Below are positions 30,329-43,022 of a stretch of 48,005 nt of DNA, in pieces; within the stretch, counting starts at the first letter, position 1; each line of letters begins with the position of its first letter. Under the pieces are notes generated by a model. That model saw only the letters and a list, made by a program, of their open reading frames with translations, was not told the origin of the DNA and made no database searches. The position numbers were made by a program, and so were the translations under genes. Location: contig BJOX01000253.1 in NCBI GenBank assembly GCA_009731375.1, positions 267,037 through 315,041 on the forward strand, given 5' to 3'. The DNA is from Paulinella micropora (taxonomy: Eukaryota; Cercozoa; Imbricatea; Euglyphida).

Positions 30329-31139
30329 CTAAGAAGAAATAGAGATGATCGACTTGCGGCCATAGAATAGCCCATAGGAGGAAACTACCTCCATAAGGGT
30401 CGCCGCCAAGCCAACAGCACTCGTCAAACTCATCGCCACTGTCTCAAAGATTTCAAATCCTATGAGAGTACCAGTGCAGAGATGCTGGTATCCATGAGAT
30501 TGAAAATATGAAATGAGTGTGGCCACCGCCAGTTCACACTGAGCGTCTAGGCCTGTTGCATTGTTTCTCTTAATCTCCTCCTTCTTTCTCAAAAACTTGT
30601 ACTGTGTCAGATCAAATCCCTCCGAGACTAGAGATTGGTCAAAAACAGTAACAAGGGCCTCGTATTCCTGCGTTTCGTCGCAAGGAAAATCCTTCATGCA
30701 GGCATTGATCTCTTTCGGAGCTTGCTCAAAAGCGAAGCATCAGAGTCTTTGTCTGAGCTCGTCTTGGCATATAACATGAGACTTGCCACTCCTCCTTTCT
30801 TCCCCTTGAAGGCATTTATGATATTTTGTCTATCCTTCTTCTCCGTGTTTGTGACCACCACCGTAGTTGAGCCCGGGGGTGCAGGGGCTGGTGGGGCAGG
30901 AGCTGGTGGGGTCAAATATGTCGGAGGGTGTGCCTTTGCACCATCATTTTTGCTTTCATTCTCTCCAGTCTCATTGTCTTCTCGAACTCCTCATTCTCTT
31001 TCGCCTTCTTCTTCTCAGATATCACCAGCTTTTGAGCATGAGTGATAAAGGCCACCAATTCAGTCAGAAGCAGATCTGAGAAAATTATATTTCTCCACAT
31101 ATTGGTCAACGACGAGTGCTTACACATATACTTCGTCAT
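30329..31139 (-). pseudogene. Probable N-terminal part of the gag-like gene, split over three frames
   Basis: Three consecutive minus-strand frames abut one another: 31139-30912, 30915-30694 and 30697-30329. The first is a charged helix (KAKENEEFEKTMRLER), the second has a Pro-Ala linker, and the third is a helical segment (CELAVATLISYFQSHGYQHL). The last leads towards the CCCH-bearing frame at 30263. The shifts look like single-base indels in one gene. A capsid domain is a guess from position only. Confidence 0.3.
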
Positions 31140-31982
31140 GTAGATTCAAGAGTCTGGGAAATCCTACTTCACAGAGTTTGCTCGCCATTTCGCTTTTTTC
31201 AAACTTTATTCAAAAAGAAAAGTCAATCAAAAAGCAATCCTTTTGCCCTTGCTCAGTATTCACAATTCAGTAATTTTCTTATCCGGCCGCCTGCTCAATT
31301 TCTGAATCGTTCAATTCTTGAGTGTCCGGCTGCTCAATTCCTGCACGATTGGATACGAAGAAGGAAATTTAGATGTTATGTCAAAAGAGCGTATCAAAAA
31401 GCGATTACGAACTAACTAACGAACGAACGAACGAACACACGAAAAAAAAATTCAACGCAAACGCTGAAAAAAACGCTAAGAAAAAAGTTTAGCTCCTGAG
31501 GTATATGCCCTGCGGGCCGAATATCGTTAGGGCCATTACTTAGATCCGACCAGTCATGCTACTCTGCGCTCTGCGGTTTCTGTTTTCAATTATTAATAAA
31601 GTTCTGTTGCTGCAAACTGTGTTTGACGAGAGTTCCGGAGTAATATATTTAGTATATTAGTCCAACATTGTCCAATGTAATAATGCAGTAACGGTACTGC
31701 GTTGTGCAACACTTTGCTAATTCAATAAAATTTTGTTTTATCAATACATGAGTTTATATTAGTACTTCGTACTTGGTACCTCATGTATAAAAGTCATTCT
31801 TGCTCCTGAATTTCTGAGGCTGGCAGAGTCTATTTTGAGAAACCTTGGGGATCTGGAGAAGTCCTGAGTCATAATTTATGAAGATCGTGATGAAGACACG
31901 ACGATGTCATTTATCACGATCTTCATGAATTTTCTTAGGTTGATGAAAAAATGTCTTATCAGATCTCTTTGGTCGCATGAGC
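31140..31982. other. No gene seen; AT-rich with possible LTR-like features
   Basis: There are no convincing open frames. AATAAAG at about 31597 and a TATAAAA near 31786 are present, but no terminal repeat pair could be found to prove an LTR. Confidence 0.35.
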
Positions 31983-32405
31983 TTACATGAATTTGAAATA
32001 TAGGAACGCAACTGCTAAGAGAAGAAAAACCGGTCTTAGCACTTTCACGAAGTGAATCAACACACTTGTTTCACCTAAAGTATCAAGCTTGTAGCCGCAA
32101 CGCCATACACCACCGTGAAAAGATGTGCTGCTGAAAAGCTTCAGAGGATTGCGAAGCTTGTATTTCGCTGAGGCCACACTTTGAGGGTTACGGATATCGT
32201 GAATCAACAACGTAGCCATTACAGCATTTGAGGTATCCTGGTTGAATATCTCCATGGGCTTGAAGAAGGGCATGCCATCGTATGCCCAAGCAAACTGCCG
32301 GTTGCTCACCACGGAAGCAGTAGTAGTGGAAGGGGCCACATTACTACAGTGAGAACATTTGAAATGCCTTTCGAGAAAACAGAAATGTAGAAAATCACCT
32401 GACAA
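31983..32405 (-). CDS. Unrecognised 140-aa frame with C-terminal membrane segment
   Basis: The frame is intact from MSGDFLHFCFLERHFKC with a CxxC pair, then AWAYDGMPFFKP, and ends in a hydrophobic segment (VLRPVFLLLAVAFLYF). The first 46 codons are repeated at 32805-32943 beyond a 10-N gap. It could be an exon or the tail of a membrane protein from a host gene or mobile element. I recognise no family. Confidence 0.3.
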   Translation of the reverse strand: MSGDFLHFCFLERHFKCSHCSNVAPSTTTASVVSNRQFAWAYDGMPFFKPMEIFNQDTSNAVMATLLIHDIRNPQSVASAKYKLRNPLKLFSSTSFHGGVWRCGYKLDTLGETSVLIHFVKVLRPVFLLLAVAFLYFKFM

Positions 32406-32571
32406 CAGTACAGCCGCGAGAACGGGCCTCCATTGCGCGCCAGTGTTGAAGTCGCTTGGCAGTCGCGTAATTAGGTCCTTGCGCCACCGATAGACCTGGC
32501 ACCGCGCTACAGGTTTTCATAGAATGCAAGGCCATGAAAAGGGACCATCTAGTACGATGTAGAACATGTCT
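32267..32571 (+). repeat. About 300-bp duplication, copy 1
   Basis: Starts AGGGCATGCCATCG and matches 32805-33106 except for a 3-base difference near the end. Confidence 0.9.
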
Positions 32572-32804
32572 CCATTCTCTGCTCGAACAGGTTTCTGCGC
32601 ATTCGGCTTCAGCCTAGAAAATTACCACACGTCAGTCAACAGCTCAAACACGAGACACAAAGATACCAAATGAATCGAAACGGAAGCACTAGCACGTTGG
32701 CTAGCTGTGAAAGCGAGTAGTTCTTCTTGGCTGCCTGAACGACAAAAAAGCCGCTTTGAGAGACAGAGAAGAAATGCGAAAACAAACCTTGTTTNNNNNN
32801 NNNN
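32572..32804. other. Unique spacer and 10-N gap (32795-32804)
   Basis: There is no gene. The gap lies exactly at the start of the second copy of the duplication, which suggests that two overlapping contigs or alleles were placed side by side. Confidence 0.6.
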
Positions 32805-33106
32805 AGGGCATGCCATCGTATGCCCAAGCAAACTGCCGGTTGCTCACCACGGAAGCAGTAGTAGTGGAAGGGGCCACATTACTACAGTGAGAACATTTGA
32901 AATGCCTTTCGAGAAAACAGAAATGTAGAAAATCACCTGACAACAGTACAGCCGCGAGAACGGGCCTCCATTGCGCGCCAGTGTTGAAGTCGCTTGGCAG
33001 TCGCGTAATTAGGTCCTTGCGCCACCGATAGACCTGGCACCGCGCTACAGGTTTTCATAGAATGCAAGGCCATGAAAAGGGACCATCTACGATGTAGAAC
33101 ATGTCT
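32805..33106 (+). repeat. About 300-bp duplication, copy 2
   Basis: Begins immediately after the gap and ends where the CTAT microsatellite begins. Confidence 0.9.
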
Positions 33107-33160
33107 ATCTATCTATCTATCTACCTACCTATCTACCTATCTACCAATCTACCTATCTAC

Positions 33161-33200
<40 letters not shown>

Positions 33201-33205
33201 GTATA

Positions 33206-33246
<41 letters not shown>

Positions 33247-33284
33247 CGATCTATCTATCGATCTATCTATCGATCTATCTATCG

Positions 33285-33350
<66 letters not shown>

Positions 33351-33369
33351 GTATCTATCTATGTATCTA

Positions 33370-33457
<88 letters not shown>

Positions 33458-33461
33458 GTGA
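33107..33461. repeat. (CTAT)n microsatellite with CGAT variants
   Basis: About 350 bp of CTAT, CTAC and CGATCTAT repeats. All open frames here are repeat artefacts. Confidence 0.95.
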
Positions 33462-33880
33462 GTGTGCTGGGCCCGTGGTGGGGTGCCTTATGTGTGCCTA
33501 GCCATACGCCTATAAGTCACATGCCGAAATAGCGACGGGAAGCACAATCCTGTTCCCTCAGGGTGCCCTTTCTCGCTTGTTGAGCCCGGAATAAAACCCA
33601 CAGTGCTCTGTCGGTTTATACTAGACTGTCGAACAGTCTCGAAACTCCATCTGCTTACTGGGCCCTCTGTAATGGAGGTGGGAGCTCGTTCTGCAAGGGG
33701 CGCTTTATGGAACGAGCCCTGGCCCCGCCTGGTACTAGGGAGCTTTGGTATTGCCTGTATCAGTCCCTTCCGTGCAAACATCACGGCTTAGCTGGGCATC
33801 GGGTTAATACTTTACCCACAGACTTCCTGGTTGACGAAATCAGAAGCTCCTTTTTTCTGACATTAGTCGATATTTCATCT
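33462..33880 (+). repeat. 419-bp interspersed unit, copy A
   Basis: Starts GTGTGCTGGGCCCGTGG and ends at the CTAT array. Nearly identical to 34562-34980 (offset 1,100 bp) with a few single-base differences. It has no coding potential that I trust. Confidence 0.9.
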
Positions 33881-33886
33881 ACCTAC

Positions 33887-33929
<43 letters not shown>

Positions 33930-34001
33930 CTATCTATCTATCTATCTACTACCTTCACTGGCTATATATTTGCCATGTTTTTGTACAGTGGAAATATGTC
34001 C

Positions 34002-34038
<37 letters not shown>

Positions 34039-34060
34039 CCTATCTATCTATCTATCTGAG

Positions 34061-34133
<73 letters not shown>

Positions 34134-34146
34134 GTCTATCTATCTG

Positions 34147-34219
<73 letters not shown>

Positions 34220-34238
34220 GTATATATCTATCTATCTA

Positions 34239-34287
<49 letters not shown>

Positions 34288-34337
34288 CTACCTTCACTGG
34301 CTATATATTTGCCATGTTTTTGTACAGTGGAAATATG

Positions 34338-34401
<64 letters not shown>

Positions 34402-34561
34402 CCTTTTTTCTGACATTAGTCGATATCTCATCAGTTGATCTCATCACTTACTCCACGGAGCGAACCAAGGCCACTTGAGGTGTCACTGACCCTCCCTTGG
34501 GCTTGGTTTTTTTGAAATGGGTGCCATCTGTCGACAGACAGAGAATTAGGGGATGGTGTGG
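33881..34561. repeat. (CTAT)n arrays with repeated single-copy inserts
   Basis: CTAT blocks are separated by two copies of CTACCTTCACTGGC-type sequence (about 33947 and 34284). CTTTTTTCTGACATTAGTCG (about 34402) also occurs at the ends of both 419-bp units, so the whole 33.4-35.2 kb block grew by local duplication. Confidence 0.85.
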
Positions 34562-34980
34562 GTGTGCTGGGCCCGTGGTGGGGTGCCTTATGTGTGCCTA
34601 GCCATACGCCTATAAGTCACATGCCGAAATAGCGACGGGAAGCACAATCCTGTTCCCTCAGGGTGCCCTTTCTCGCTTGTTGAGCCCGGAATAAAACCCA
34701 CAGTGCTCTGTCGGTTTATACTAGACTGTCGAACAGTCTCGAAACTCCATCTGCTTACTGGGCCCTCTGTAATGGAGGTGGGAGCTCGTTCTGCAAGGGG
34801 CGCTTATGGAACGAGCCCTGGCCCCGCCTGGTACTAGGGAGATTTTGGTATCGCCTGTATCAGTCCCTTCCGTGCAAACATCACGGCTTAGCTGGGCATC
34901 GGGTTAATACTTTACCCACAGACTTCCTTGGTTGACGAAATCAGAAGCTCCTTTTTTCTGACATTAGTCGATATCTCATC
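34562..34980 (+). repeat. 419-bp interspersed unit, copy B
   Basis: Second copy of the unit at 33462-33880, again flanked by CTAT arrays. Confidence 0.9.
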
Positions 34981-35024
34981 TATCTATCTGAGTATCTATC
35001 TATCTGAGTATCTATCTATCTGAG

Positions 35025-35085
<61 letters not shown>

Positions 35086-35127
35086 CTCTATCTATCTATC
35101 TATATATCTATATATTTATTTATCTAT

Positions 35128-35174
<47 letters not shown>

Positions 35175-35175
35175 C

Positions 35176-35206
<31 letters not shown>

Positions 35207-35376
35207 CAGCTTACCTCCACTCGTTATGTATTTACCGCCAAACTTTTTGTACAATAGAAATAGATGCCTACCGTACCATATATATATATATGTATATATA
35301 TATGTATGTATCTATGTATGTATGTATCTATATATGTATGTATGTATGTATGCATGTATGTATGTATGTATATATG

Positions 35377-35408
<32 letters not shown>

Positions 35409-35534
35409 CATGTATGTATGTAGGTATGTATGTATGTATATATGCACGTATGTATGTATGTATGTATGTATGAATGAATGAATGAATGAATGAATGAATT
35501 TTCTGTACAATCGAAATAGATTCCTACCGTACCC

Positions 35535-35568
<34 letters not shown>

Positions 35569-35898
35569 TGAAAGAATTTTTTTTGTACAATTGAAATAGA
35601 TGCCTACCGTACCCTCTGTATTACTATGTATATATGTCTGTCTGTATGTATGCATGTCTGTCTGTCTGTCTGTCTGTATGTATGCATGTATGTATGTATG
35701 TGTGTATGTATGTATGTATTTATTCATGTATGTATGTATGTATGTGTATGTATGTATGTCTGTCCGTATGTGCGCATTTATGTATGTATGTATGTATGTA
35801 TGTATGTATGTACGTACGTATGTATGTGTGCATGTATGTATGTATGTATGTATGTATGTATGTATGTATATATGTATGTATGTATATATATATATATG

Positions 35899-35930
<32 letters not shown>

Positions 35931-36020
35931 CACGTGCCCACAGACACTTTTTATCAGAATGTATGTATGTATGCATGCATGCATGCATGTATGTATGTAT
36001 GTATGTATGCATATCTGTGC

Positions 36021-36051
<31 letters not shown>

Positions 36052-36278
36052 GATATGTATATATGTATTTATGTATGTATGTATGTATATGGACACGAAC
36101 ACAAACGGGCATACAACTGCAGACATACATAACATACATACATACGTACATACGTACATACATACATTCATACATACATACATACATACATACATACACA
36201 CATACACACATACATGACCTTTGGCAAAGCTATCGTGATCCCAGACTGTTCCCATTACTACCTACAGGTATACATACT

Positions 36279-36317
<39 letters not shown>

Positions 36318-36394
36318 TNNNNNNNNNNCACACACACACACACATACACAAACACGTACGCATAAGATAGATAGATATATAGATAGATAAATAG

Positions 36395-36433
<39 letters not shown>

Positions 36434-36450
36434 GAGATAGATAGATAGAG

Positions 36451-36502
<52 letters not shown>

Positions 36503-37110
36503 CACCATGTATGCCTTCTCAGTCCTCTTTGTTTCCTCTTTCTCTGTGTGAGAAACATGCCTTCTATAGCCTACAATTTATGCAGATACATATATACATA
36601 CATAAATACATACATAAATACATACATACATACATACATGCATGCATGCAATACATACATACATACATACATACATACATACATACATACATACATACAC
36701 ATACACACATACGTACATACATACATACATACATACATACATACATACATACCATATACGTACATACATACATACATACATACATACATACATACATTCA
36801 TACATGCATTCATACATGCATGCAACACATACATACATGCATACATACATACATACATACATACATACATACATACATACATACTCAGCCTACTGTTTCT
36901 GTGCTGTATATTACCTTCATACCTTCGATTTTACAAAATGTATACATATGGTTATATGTATGTATATATAGCAGCAAGCATGTTTGCTATTACATACATG
37001 TCCATGGCTTCTATTACACATGTATGTATGTATGTATGTATGTATATATACATATATATAATAGTATATATATATACAATAATATTATATATATATATGA
37101 AAATATATAA

Positions 37111-37177
<67 letters not shown>

Positions 37178-37269
37178 GCGCAGAGACGAAGCCATCTGGC
37201 TGGCTTCTTTCTTAATTTTATGTAATATAATATAATAGAAATGTATGAGTCGTGTATAAAGGATTAGAT

Positions 37270-37313
<44 letters not shown>
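34981..37313. repeat. CTAT, TATG/CATA, GATA and AT microsatellites with one gap
   Basis: CTAT runs to about 35203, TATG from about 35280 to 36085, CATA to about 36205, a poly-C with ten N (36319-36328), then GATA to 36500, CATA from about 36590 to 36885 and AT-rich repeats from about 37020. Short degenerate copies of a unit containing ATAGATGCCTACCGTACC recur at about 35258, 35515 and 35596. No gene was seen. Confidence 0.9.
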
Positions 37314-37315
<2 letters not shown>

Positions 37316-37682
37316 TCATTTATGTATATACGGCTGTCTATCCGCAAAGTATAAAACAAGCCGTTAAAATGTGTAAAACCAACATTAGACATATAGAAAA
37401 CATACAAAGAAAACATGAAAACTGACGAAGGTTTTCCAAAAATCAACAAACTAAACACTTTAGAAAGAGATTACGACGAAAAGACACATAAACCATATTT
37501 TTATTTCATAAAAATATATATAAACTTCGTGTATATGGTTTATGTGTCTTTTCGTCGTAATCTCTTTCTAAAGTGTTTAGTTTGTTGATTTTTGGAAAAC
37601 CTTCGTCAGTTTTCATGTTTTCTTTGTATGTTTTCTATATGTCTAATGTTGGTTTTCTACATTTTTAATGCTTGTTTCAATA
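37314..37682. repeat. Foldback repeat: 123-bp perfect arms, 36-bp spacer
   Basis: 37375-37497 is the exact reverse complement of 37534-37656. The similarity is weaker out to the gap at 37683. The spacer edge contains a further hairpin (ATATTTTTAT/ATAAAAATAT, 37495-37517). A third, single copy of the unit is at 43017-43216. Confidence 0.9.
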
Positions 37683-37692
37683 NNNNNNNNNN

Positions 37693-38441
37693 AGTCAAAT
37701 TTTTTCTTAGAAAATGAACTTTTTTTACAAAAAAGTGAACTCAATGTCCATTTTTGGTTTTTATCTACTTTCAATAGGAGAAGAGGTTGAAGCGAAATAA
37801 GCATTCGTGTTAATTTGGGGGGGTAAGTCCCTTATTCTCAGGAATGAGGACTTTTTTTTCAACTATAAAATGGAGGACTTATTTTAAGAGGTGTCTGAAA
37901 AAACTTACTTATTTTATTTTGAGGGTCGGCCGAAGTCAAAGTGAGGTTGGACATCACTTGTCCATATTTGATATGGTCATTGAGGATTTCACAAGGACAG
38001 GGGACTTTTTTAAGGACGGGCTGGAGAGGTTATTTTGCCATTATTCCTCTTCCTCTTCTTCTTATCTTCTTTATATTTTACTTAAATTCATTCAAAATAA
38101 TAAGAGAAAATAGAAGAATAAAGAAAATAAAAGAAATATAGCCAAATAATGCTCTGGCGGTGTCCTCATTTTTTCCAATAAAGTCCTTGTTTTCTACGAA
38201 AAGTCCTTTTTTCTTGAGGATAGGGTAAATACTGGAATAAAAAGTGAATAAGAATACGAGGCGGATGACACCCGCAAAGGGGACTAGAAGGCCTGCAGAG
38301 GGCAAATGAGGCCTGTATATCAACCGCGGGGGGAATTCAATAAGAAGAGCACAATGATTGCTTACCTAAACCTCAAACTCCGCGCACGCCAGAGTGCGCC
38401 CGTGCGCAAGTGCGCAAGCAGAAAAGCAGAAAACAATATTT
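37693..38441 (+). repeat. 749-bp terminal-type repeat of element 2, copy 1
   Basis: Identical by eye to 43433-44181, including the T-runs. It starts directly after a 10-N gap. The inner end carries GCGCAC-GCCAGA-GTGCGC and two more GTGCGC motifs, then AAAGCAGAAAACAATATT just before the viral genes. A long terminal repeat of the viral genome is the likely meaning. Short frames inside (for example 37844-38113) are duplicated with it and are not called. Confidence 0.9.
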
Positions 38442-38491
38442 TTCAATTTAAACATTAATATATATAATACTATATATAAGAATACAAGACA

Positions 38492-38766
38492 ATGCCACCA
38501 CCGAGAAAGTATTCACCGAGGAGGAGAGAAAGGAGGCACATAGAATATCCGCGAGGAAATATGCGAAGAATAAACCGCAAGTATATCGTAATGCAAGCAA
38601 ACGATACTATGATGCAAATAAGGCAGTTATATCGCAAAAGAAAAAATCAAAAAGGAAATATGTTAAGGATAACAATAGTCTTATACATATAATACATAAG
38701 GAAACGGCAAAGACAACAAATGGCGAAGACAATGGCAGAAGCACGGATAATACAAATATTATCTGA
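38492..38766 (+). pseudogene. Small basic protein, one frameshift
   Basis: It starts MPPPRKYSPRRRERRHIEY. After a frame change near 38548 the reading continues as QVYRNASKRYYDANKAVI, a Tyr/Asn/Lys helix like those at the end of the window's GIY-YIG proteins. It ends at TGA 38764-38766, overlapping the next start. Virion core or DNA-binding function is possible from charge alone. It is the first gene inside the terminal repeat. Confidence 0.45.
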
Positions 38767-39951
38767 AATCCAACCAGACAAAAAGTTATGGACACCTGCC
38801 GACATTGAAATGTGCGGTAGATTAAACAACATAAACAACATAAACAGATGCTTATGTAGTAAGCCAATTACGAGGGCTTATCCATACTACTGGGGAGGAT
38901 ACGTTGTATATGTGGGCGAGGCCTGCTCATACAACCATTTTTACAAAGTTAGAAATGGCCAAAATGAAGATGGATTAGAATACATGGAACCGCGGCCGTG
39001 TGAGATATGTGGCAATACGNNNNNNNNNNAAATACGATCGGGGGAGGTGTGCATACTTTACAATCGGCTCATTATAAGTGTTATTACAAACTTAAAGTGC
39101 CCCCGCTTCAAACCGCGATTAATCAACTAGAAAAAGAATACGACATTTTCAAAAGAAAATACAAAATCCCATATGATGGAGATTATGAGCGGGAAATAAG
39201 TAAGGCAAAAGATGAATTGGAAGAAATTGTGAAAATAATACAGAGAACGAACAATAGAGAAGATAAAGGGGGGATTAAAGGAGAGCCACAGATAGTCGGA
39301 TGTGAGGGCAAGTTAGCCATAAAGTCTAACGGCAGGAATGTCCGCAAGATGGGCGAGATATCTGCGCTCATTTCTACTATTAAACAAAAATTTGGACAAA
39401 CTGCAACCGACAGGATTTATGAACTAATGGAAGAATGGGAGCGGTTTTTGAAATTGGATGAGTATATGGAACATGAAAGAGTAATTGAGCAGGTGGCTAA
39501 GGCAAAGGCGAAGGCAGAAGAAGAAAAATTAAAGAAACAAGGGGCAAAGACTATTTCTGACATTATAAAAAAATACTTTGTTGAAAAAAAGTATAAGCAA
39601 TGCATGGAGGCCAGATGGAATAAGGAGTTTAAAGTAGTTATCGCGCAGTTTATGGAGTTTAACACCCGAGGCCATTATGTATTTCGTATCTCTGATGAGG
39701 TACACCCGCTTAGCGCTGAAGTGGCGAGAGAGATGAGTGAGAGCATAAAGGGCACATATAATCCCATATGGCGCGATGGCAAGAATAACCGATATAAACT
39801 AACATTGTTAAAAGATAACTTTACAAGTCAAGTCACAAAATATAACACTTACATACTGATGATACAATCTATAACAAGTAAGTGTAAGACAACGGGGAAC
39901 CCTTATACATTCATTAAGAAAGTCAAAACACCCGAAGTAATCTATATGTGA
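38720..39951 (+). CDS. Zinc-binding, coiled-coil protein of unknown function
   Basis: The start is ATG 38720 (MAKTMAEARIIQILSEIQ). Cys pairs CLCSK (about 38853) and CEICG (about 39000), plus His and Cys after the gap (SAHYKCYYK, about 39070), could form zinc sites. A long Lys/Glu coiled coil follows, with FNTRGHYVFRISDEVHPL and a basic C-terminus. Ten N (39020-39029) interrupt it, but AATACG stands on both sides and the two frames agree if that overlap is real. The gene would then be about 400 residues and unbroken. It lies upstream of the polymerase-helicase gene. I recognise no family. Confidence 0.55.
39020..39029. other. 10-N gap flanked by AATACG on both sides
   Basis: AATACG ends the left side (39014-39019) and occurs again at 39031-39036, which suggests a false gap between overlapping ends. 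Confidence 0.6.
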
Positions 39952-40087
39952 AGACAATGCACAGATTACATTTTTTTTACTCTGTCCGTGTCCTTAATGA
40001 TTTTAATTTCGTGTTAAAGGTTTGGCCTTATGTATAATATACATAAGGAAACTCGGGAGGATAATTACACAACCAACAAAAAAATAA

Positions 40088-42306
40088 ATGCAAAAGAATA
40101 TGGAAGCCACTACGGCACTGAATACTAAGTTTTTGACGAAAGATGAAGTATTTAATACCGCTAAATTAGCCTATATTATCAACCATTTTGAAGATTACAA
40201 AAAACAATTAAGATGGAGACAACGATACGATGAAATTGATCCATTTACATTGATTAAAAAGTATCTTCAAAACTCTCTCAACGACAAGATCGCGGTTACT
40301 TATAGACAAAATGAAGGAAAAGGAAGGTTTTGTGCGGTTGGCTCATTATCTTTGCAAAATATCCCGCGCGAGATACGACATACGATCGCCCGCGATTACT
40401 ATGTTGACATTGATATGGTAAATGCCCACCCCGCTATTCTACTACACCTGTGCCAAAAGTTTAATTTTGAATGTAAATATTTGAAATCATATGTGAAAAA
40501 TAGAGACAGGGCTATTGAAGCATTGATGAAATTTACAACAAAAGAAGATGGCAAAGAGGTGGCAGTGGATAGAGACAAAGCCAAACAGATATATCTATCG
40601 CTTATCAATGGCGGAAGTAAAGCCTATGATGCCCTAACGAAGAGGACAAAGTTTTTAACTAATTTTAAGCAAGAGATGATAACTTTGCACACTCAATTCG
40701 CGAATGCTCATACGGAAGACTTTGAACGAGTTAAACAAAAGAGAATTGCTAGGGGCGATGACTTCAACCACCAAGCCAGTTTCATGAATACACTTCTATG
40801 CGATATGGAAAATGGCATTTTACAAATAATGCTCTCATATTTTGGAAATCCAAAAACCTGTGTCCTGTGTTTTGATGGGCTGATGTTGGAGAAAAAAGAA
40901 TACGATTTGGAAGGATGCACGGAGGCAATCAAAGAAGCATTGGGTATTGATATGGCACTTAAAATAAAAGATATGAACGAGGGCTTAACTATCCCCGCAG
41001 ATATAGCACCATATCACTCACCGAGCCTAAAATACTTTGGCGATTTAGACAATGTATATCTTGGAGATAGTGGCGACAATGTGGCGAGTTTGGAAAGATT
41101 AACCGAATGGTTAAAATGTATAAACATAGTTTCTAGAGGTGGTGGGCAATGTGCGATGACTTTAAACCTTGATATTGATGAAGAAACGGGAGAAAAGACA
41201 GAGTATTATGTGCAAGTTGAGGTAAGTGCTATAAAACATTCGTTGGATTATGAATGTTATGTGCCAAACCCCGAATACATAAAAGAACTTAGCGAGCACA
41301 AGGAAACAAAAAACTTACCAAATGCGAAACAATGGCTATACACTCAATTCGGTGGAGATTTCATACCGAAACAGATATCCAAGCGAAATGTGAAACGATA
41401 CGACGACTTCATGTTTTATCCATATCTAAAACGAGTGGGTGTGCCAGTCAAGTATTCAAACAAATTGAACTTATTCATGGGTTTTCCGTTGGATGATGTG
41501 CCAATTTCAACAAAATACAACTTTGAAGAAAGCCATTTATACAAACATTTGAAAACAGATTTCTTCACCGAGGGCGAAGGCGAATATAACAACTTTTTAG
41601 ACCATGTAGCAGATATGATACAGATGCCGAATAAGAACCGCGGTATAGGCCATTTATTCTTCTCGTGTCAGGGAACTGGTAAAGGGTTGTTATCAAAGTT
41701 TATGGAACGACTTCTAGGATCACAAAACCATGTAGTAATTAAGGATTTTAACCGCTATATGGAAAAGTTTAATGTTGCATATGCCAATAAAATATTGAAA
41801 GTATTTGAGGAGTTGCAGGAAAAGGGCGGTGCCTTTACTAACAGCGATCGTCTCAAAAGTCAGATTGACCAAAAAGATGAAATTGTTGAGCCCAAAGGAA
41901 GCAAGCAATACAAAGTAAAACATTTTTCTAGATATTGGTTTTATACTAACAATGAAAACACATTATACATTGAAGGTAGCGATCGGCGATACTCTCTACA
42001 TAGATTAAGTGGAGGACATGCCGATGATAAGGATTATTTCAAGCACATATTTGATGAAATAAGCAATGATGAATTTATGAGGTGTGCCTTTGAATACTTC
42101 GCGACGAGGAAATATGAAGAAGTTAATGTTATGACGGCTTACAAGACAACCTACAAGACCGAACAAAAGATACACAATCTGCCAAGGGTATCAAATTCAT
42201 GATTGAATTTATTCAGTCGCGATTTGATAAAGTTGAAGAAAAAGAAATTAAGATGGATGCACAATATCTGTGCGATAAATATAAAGCATGGTGCTTGGAT
42301 TCCTGA
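40088..42306 (+). CDS. TVpol-like DNA polymerase fused to SF3 (D5-type) helicase
   Basis: ATG 40088 opens 704 unbroken codons. A frame change near 42185 adds about 40 residues ending at 42306. The N-terminal half shows family-A-like polymerase motifs of the transposon-virus polymerase group: DIDMVNAHPAIL (about residue 113), SLINGG (about residue 175) and CFDGLML (about residue 258). The C-terminal half is a superfamily 3 helicase: Walker A CQGTGKGLLSK (about residue 523), Walker B-like KVFEELQE, and TNNENTLYIEGSDRR with the arginine finger. This fusion is typical of virophages and many polinton-like viruses and would replicate the genome. The gene ends right at the microsatellite, so its last domain may be cut. 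Confidence 0.85.

Positions 42307-43016
<710 letters not shown>

Positions 43017-43022
<6 letters not shown>

Noticed and set aside
30329-31139. Polycistronic termination-reinitiation in the gag-like region
   Set aside because: One junction has an ATGA overlap, but the other would need a TTG start. Simple indels in one gene explain both.
33105-34440. Regular repeat array considered as CRISPR
   Set aside because: The period is 4 bp with no spacers, the context is eukaryotic and there are no cas genes.
35226-37158. Tyr-Val-Cys-Met and Tyr-Ile-His-Thr repeat proteins
   Set aside because: These are translations of TATG/CATA microsatellites on both strands.
37844-38113. Small frames inside the 749-bp repeat (also at 43584-43853)
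   Set aside because: They are short, have no motif, and are identical only because the whole repeat is identical.
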